Below are positions 15,777 to 17,647 of a stretch of 17,647 nucleotides of DNA, piece by piece. The stretch comes from a bacterium (lineage in GTDB: Bacteria; Blakebacterota; Blakebacteria; Blakebacterales; Blakebacteraceae): the NCBI GenBank assembly GCA_025774615.1, contig JALGVQ010000117.1, positions 1-17,647 of the forward strand, read 5' to 3'. Within the stretch, counting starts at the first letter, position 1. Each line of letters begins with the position of its first letter. Under the pieces are notes generated by a model. It had not been told where the DNA came from and did no database searches. It saw nothing but the letters and a program-made list of their open reading frames with translations. The position numbers and the translations under genes are program-made.

Positions 15777-17492
15777 TCACCTTCCGTCCCAGGAGACATC
15801 CTCCAGGTGTTCTTCATCTATCGTCACATCCCGTGCCTTGGTACCGTCGGGCGGACCGACAACTCCCAGCATCTCAAGCTGGTCCATGATCCGGGCCGCA
15901 CGCGTGTAGCCGACTCCCAGTCTCCGCTGTATGAGACTGATTGAGCCCTGTTTGTTGGTCACCACGATCCAGGCGGCATCCCGCAGGAGTTCGTCCATTG
16001 AATTACCAGCCGCACCCATACCGCCCGGGTCGCCACCAGCGGGAGCGAATATGTTCACCTCCTCACCTTCAAACTCCTGACCGCTGGCGAGGTTCGCCAG
16101 TGCTTCGATCTCTTCATTCGATATATAGGAACCGTGGATTCTGAGCGCCTCGGGAAGAACGGGATTCATAAAGAGCATATCCCCCTGTCCCAGAAGCTTT
16201 TCCGCCCCATTCGCATCAAGGATTGTGCGGGAATCGATCTTCGATGGAACCTGGAACGCGATACGTGTCGAGAAGTTGGCCTTGATCGGTCCGGTGATAA
16301 CATCAACGGAGGGGCGCTGAGTGGCAAGAATCAGGTGTATGCCTACGGCCCTGGCTTTCTGGGCGAGTCGCTGGATAAGAGTTTCAATATCGGCCGACGC
16401 GGTAAGCATCAGATCAGCGAGCTCATCCACAACCACGATGATATAGGGAAGATGTTCGGCAATCTCCCCGCTGTCATCTATCTCGGCCGTGTCATCATCC
16501 CTCTTTTCCTGTTCCTCCCTCATCTTCGCCAATTTGGCATTGTACTGCAGAATGTCGCGGACCATCGCCGCAGCCAGCTTGTCATATCGCCGTTCCATCT
16601 CCAGGACGGCCCAGCGCAGGGCGTCGAGCGCCTTTTTCGGATTCGTGACAACCGGTGTGATCAGGTGGGGGATCGTGTTATAGATCGCCAGCTCGAGCAT
16701 CTTCGGATCTACCATGATGAACCGGCACTCCTCCGGACCCATACGAAGGAGGATGCTCGCTATGATGGCGTTGATACTCACACTCTTGCCTGAACCGGTA
16801 GTCCCGGCCAGAAGCAGGTGGGGCATGCCAGCCAGGTCGGCAACGAAGGGCGTTCCACCGATATCCATGCCGAGGGCCATGGGTATCTTTAGTTTCGGAT
16901 CCGCCCATGCCTCCGATTCGAGTATTTCGCGGAGACGAACGATCCGTGGAGTGTGATTCGGGATCTCCACACCGACCGCGGCCTTGCCCGGAATCGGCGC
17001 TACGATCCGGATCCGCTTTGCCCGCATCGCGAGAGCGAGGTCGTCAGCCAGATTCACGATCTGGTTCACCTTGACACCGGGAGCCGGTTCAATCTCGAAG
17101 CGGGTGACGATCGGGCCGGTCTGCCAGCCGTTCACCTCGGCCTTGACTCCGAAGGAGAGCAGTTTCTCCTGCAGGAGTGTTGCTTCCTTTCTGATCTCTT
17201 CCTCGTCGGGACCCCGCTCATCCGCAGCGGGCAGGGAAAAAATTTCCAGTGACGGCAGGTCGGATGTCCCGTCTCCGGGTGACGAACCGGTCGAGGTACC
17301 GGCCTTCCGCTTCCCCGAAGGCCTGCTTCGAACCGGTTTGACTTCGATGAGTCCTGCTTCATCAGGTACATCTTCCACCACGTCCGGCACCGGAGCAGGA
17401 ACAGGGTCGGGCAACGGAGTGAATCCTGTCCCGAGTGGCGATGGCGGTTTCCGCGGCCCCGGCTGCATCCCGGGCTTCGTCCCCTGCTGCAT
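15777..17492 (-). CDS. ftsK: DNA translocase FtsK/SpoIIIE, motor and gamma domains
   Basis: FtsK pumps DNA through the division septum and helps resolve chromosome dimers. This frame covers a Pro-rich linker (1-90), then the alpha domain (LQEKLLSFGVKAEV...TGPIVTRFEIEPAPGVKV, about 107-142). The RecA-like motor has Walker A GTTGSGKS (230-237), Walker B IIVVVDELADLM (351-362) and LATQRPSVDVITGPIKAN. The C-terminal gamma winged helix (about 497-571, QGSISLIQRRLGVGYTRAARIMDQLE) reads KOPS-type DNA signals. No membrane segment is present in this frame, which is open only from 17510 because of a TGA at 17511-17513. The expected N-terminal part is probably in another frame just upstream (see 17362-17646). 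The ATG at 17492 lies inside a 12-bp repeat and has no convincing ribosome site, so it is probably not the real start. lolA follows after 33 bp. Confidence 0.93.
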   Translation of the reverse strand: MQQGTKPGMQPGPRKPPSPLGTGFTPLPDPVPAPVPDVVEDVPDEAGLIEVKPVRSRPSGKRKAGTSTGSSPGDGTSDLPSLEIFSLPAADERGPDEEEIRKEATLLQEKLLSFGVKAEVNGWQTGPIVTRFEIEPAPGVKVNQIVNLADDLALAMRAKRIRIVAPIPGKAAVGVEIPNHTPRIVRLREILESEAWADPKLKIPMALGMDIGGTPFVADLAGMPHLLLAGTTGSGKSVSINAIIASILLRMGPEECRFIMVDPKMLELAIYNTIPHLITPVVTNPKKALDALRWAVLEMERRYDKLAAAMVRDILQYNAKLAKMREEQEKRDDDTAEIDDSGEIAEHLPYIIVVVDELADLMLTASADIETLIQRLAQKARAVGIHLILATQRPSVDVITGPIKANFSTRIAFQVPSKIDSRTILDANGAEKLLGQGDMLFMNPVLPEALRIHGSYISNEEIEALANLASGQEFEGEEVNIFAPAGGDPGGMGAAGNSMDELLRDAAWIVVTNKQGSISLIQRRLGVGYTRAARIMDQLEMLGVVGPPDGTKARDVTIDEEHLEDVSWDGR

Positions 17493-17646
17493 CCCCGGCT
17501 GTGTCCCCGGTCACGGTACCTTTTGTCTTCTTTGCACTCCGCCTGCTGCTGATCGATGATCCAACCGACCGGATACCCGATACAATCGCTGTGAACACCT
17601 TGCCCACTGTCCCTGAGATGGATGCCGCCCCGCTCCCGGTCGTGCG
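17362..17646 (-). CDS. Probable FtsK N-terminal linker in a different frame (partial)
   Basis: The frame is open from the window edge to a TGA at 17362-17364. Its first part (GTVGKVFTAIVSGIRSVGSSIS, then SSRRSAKKTK) looks like an amphipathic and basic segment just after membrane helices, as expected between the FtsK membrane domain and its linker. It then becomes four-residue repeats of the type GDxA and ends in a Cys- and Arg-rich stretch that looks non-coding. The real protein probably changes to the frame of the motor domain somewhere between 17364 and 17510, where both frames are open. A one-base extra, or two missing bases, would explain it. It could instead be a separate small frame of no meaning. 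Confidence 0.4.
   Translation of the reverse strand, partial: RTTGSGAASISGTVGKVFTAIVSGIRSVGSSISSRRSAKKTKGTVTGDTAGDAAGDEARDAAGAAETAIATRDRIHSVARPCSCSGAGRGGRCT
17451..17510 (-). repeat. 12-bp minisatellite in the ftsK linker
   Basis: Five imperfect units follow each other on the minus strand: CCGGGGACACAG, CCGGGGATGCAG, CAGGGGACGAAG, CCCGGGATGCAG and CCGGGGCCGCGG. In the motor-domain frame they encode PGTQ, PGMQ, QGTK, PGMQ, PGPR, which fits the Pro-rich linker that follows. In the upstream frame they encode GDTA, GDAA, GDEA, RDAA, GAAE. Repeats and G runs of this kind are prone to slippage and to sequencing error. Confidence 0.8.
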
Positions 17647-17647
17647 T

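Overview
The window looks like part of a chromosome from a moderately GC-rich bacterium with an outer membrane. A LolA-type lipoprotein carrier, a lipobox lipoprotein and a predicted outer-membrane barrel ending in Phe all point that way. The mix of genes (mannose-family PTS parts, a short-type S-adenosylhomocysteine hydrolase, a bifunctional phosphoglucose/phosphomannose isomerase, a DUF5723/PorV-like barrel) suggests an uncultivated lineage near the FCB superphylum or a similar candidate phylum. The exact taxon cannot be read from the sequence. I see no tRNA, rRNA, CRISPR array, insertion sequence or phage gene.

Layout. The only plus-strand gene is a 5'-truncated membrane protein (3-461). 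It converges on everything else and shares a bidirectional terminator (475-508) with the minus-strand SNF-family Na+ symporter gene (614-2008). The symporter gene is its own unit, because a strong terminator (2140-2173) separates it from the translationally coupled pair of a 689-residue lipoprotein (3671-5740) and a beta-barrel protein (2265-3671).

From 17647 down to 5925, read right to left, lies a tightly packed minus-strand run: ftsK, lolA, PTS EIIC, EIID, HPr, EI, phosphoglucose/phosphomannose isomerase, sugar nucleotidyltransferase, PfkB kinase, metK, ahcY. Many junctions overlap (GTGA, TGATG or 8 bp), as in one long operon. It combines chromosome segregation and lipoprotein sorting, phosphoenolpyruvate-dependent sugar handling, hexose-phosphate and nucleotide-sugar metabolism, and the S-adenosylmethionine cycle. 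The PTS part has no EIIA or EIIB here.

Main anomalies. (1) metK is put out of frame by a perfect 38-bp tandem duplication near its 5' end; removing one copy restores a canonical 381-residue enzyme. (2) ftsK appears split between two frames across a proline/glycine linker made of a 12-bp minisatellite. (3) A 31-bp element with a GCAAC-N4-GTTGC core occurs, with one mismatch, both just upstream of lolA and upstream of the lipoprotein gene, with a degenerate third copy beside the latter. (4) The symporter has Ala where LeuT-type proteins have the gate Arg. No clearly new defence or mobile system was found.
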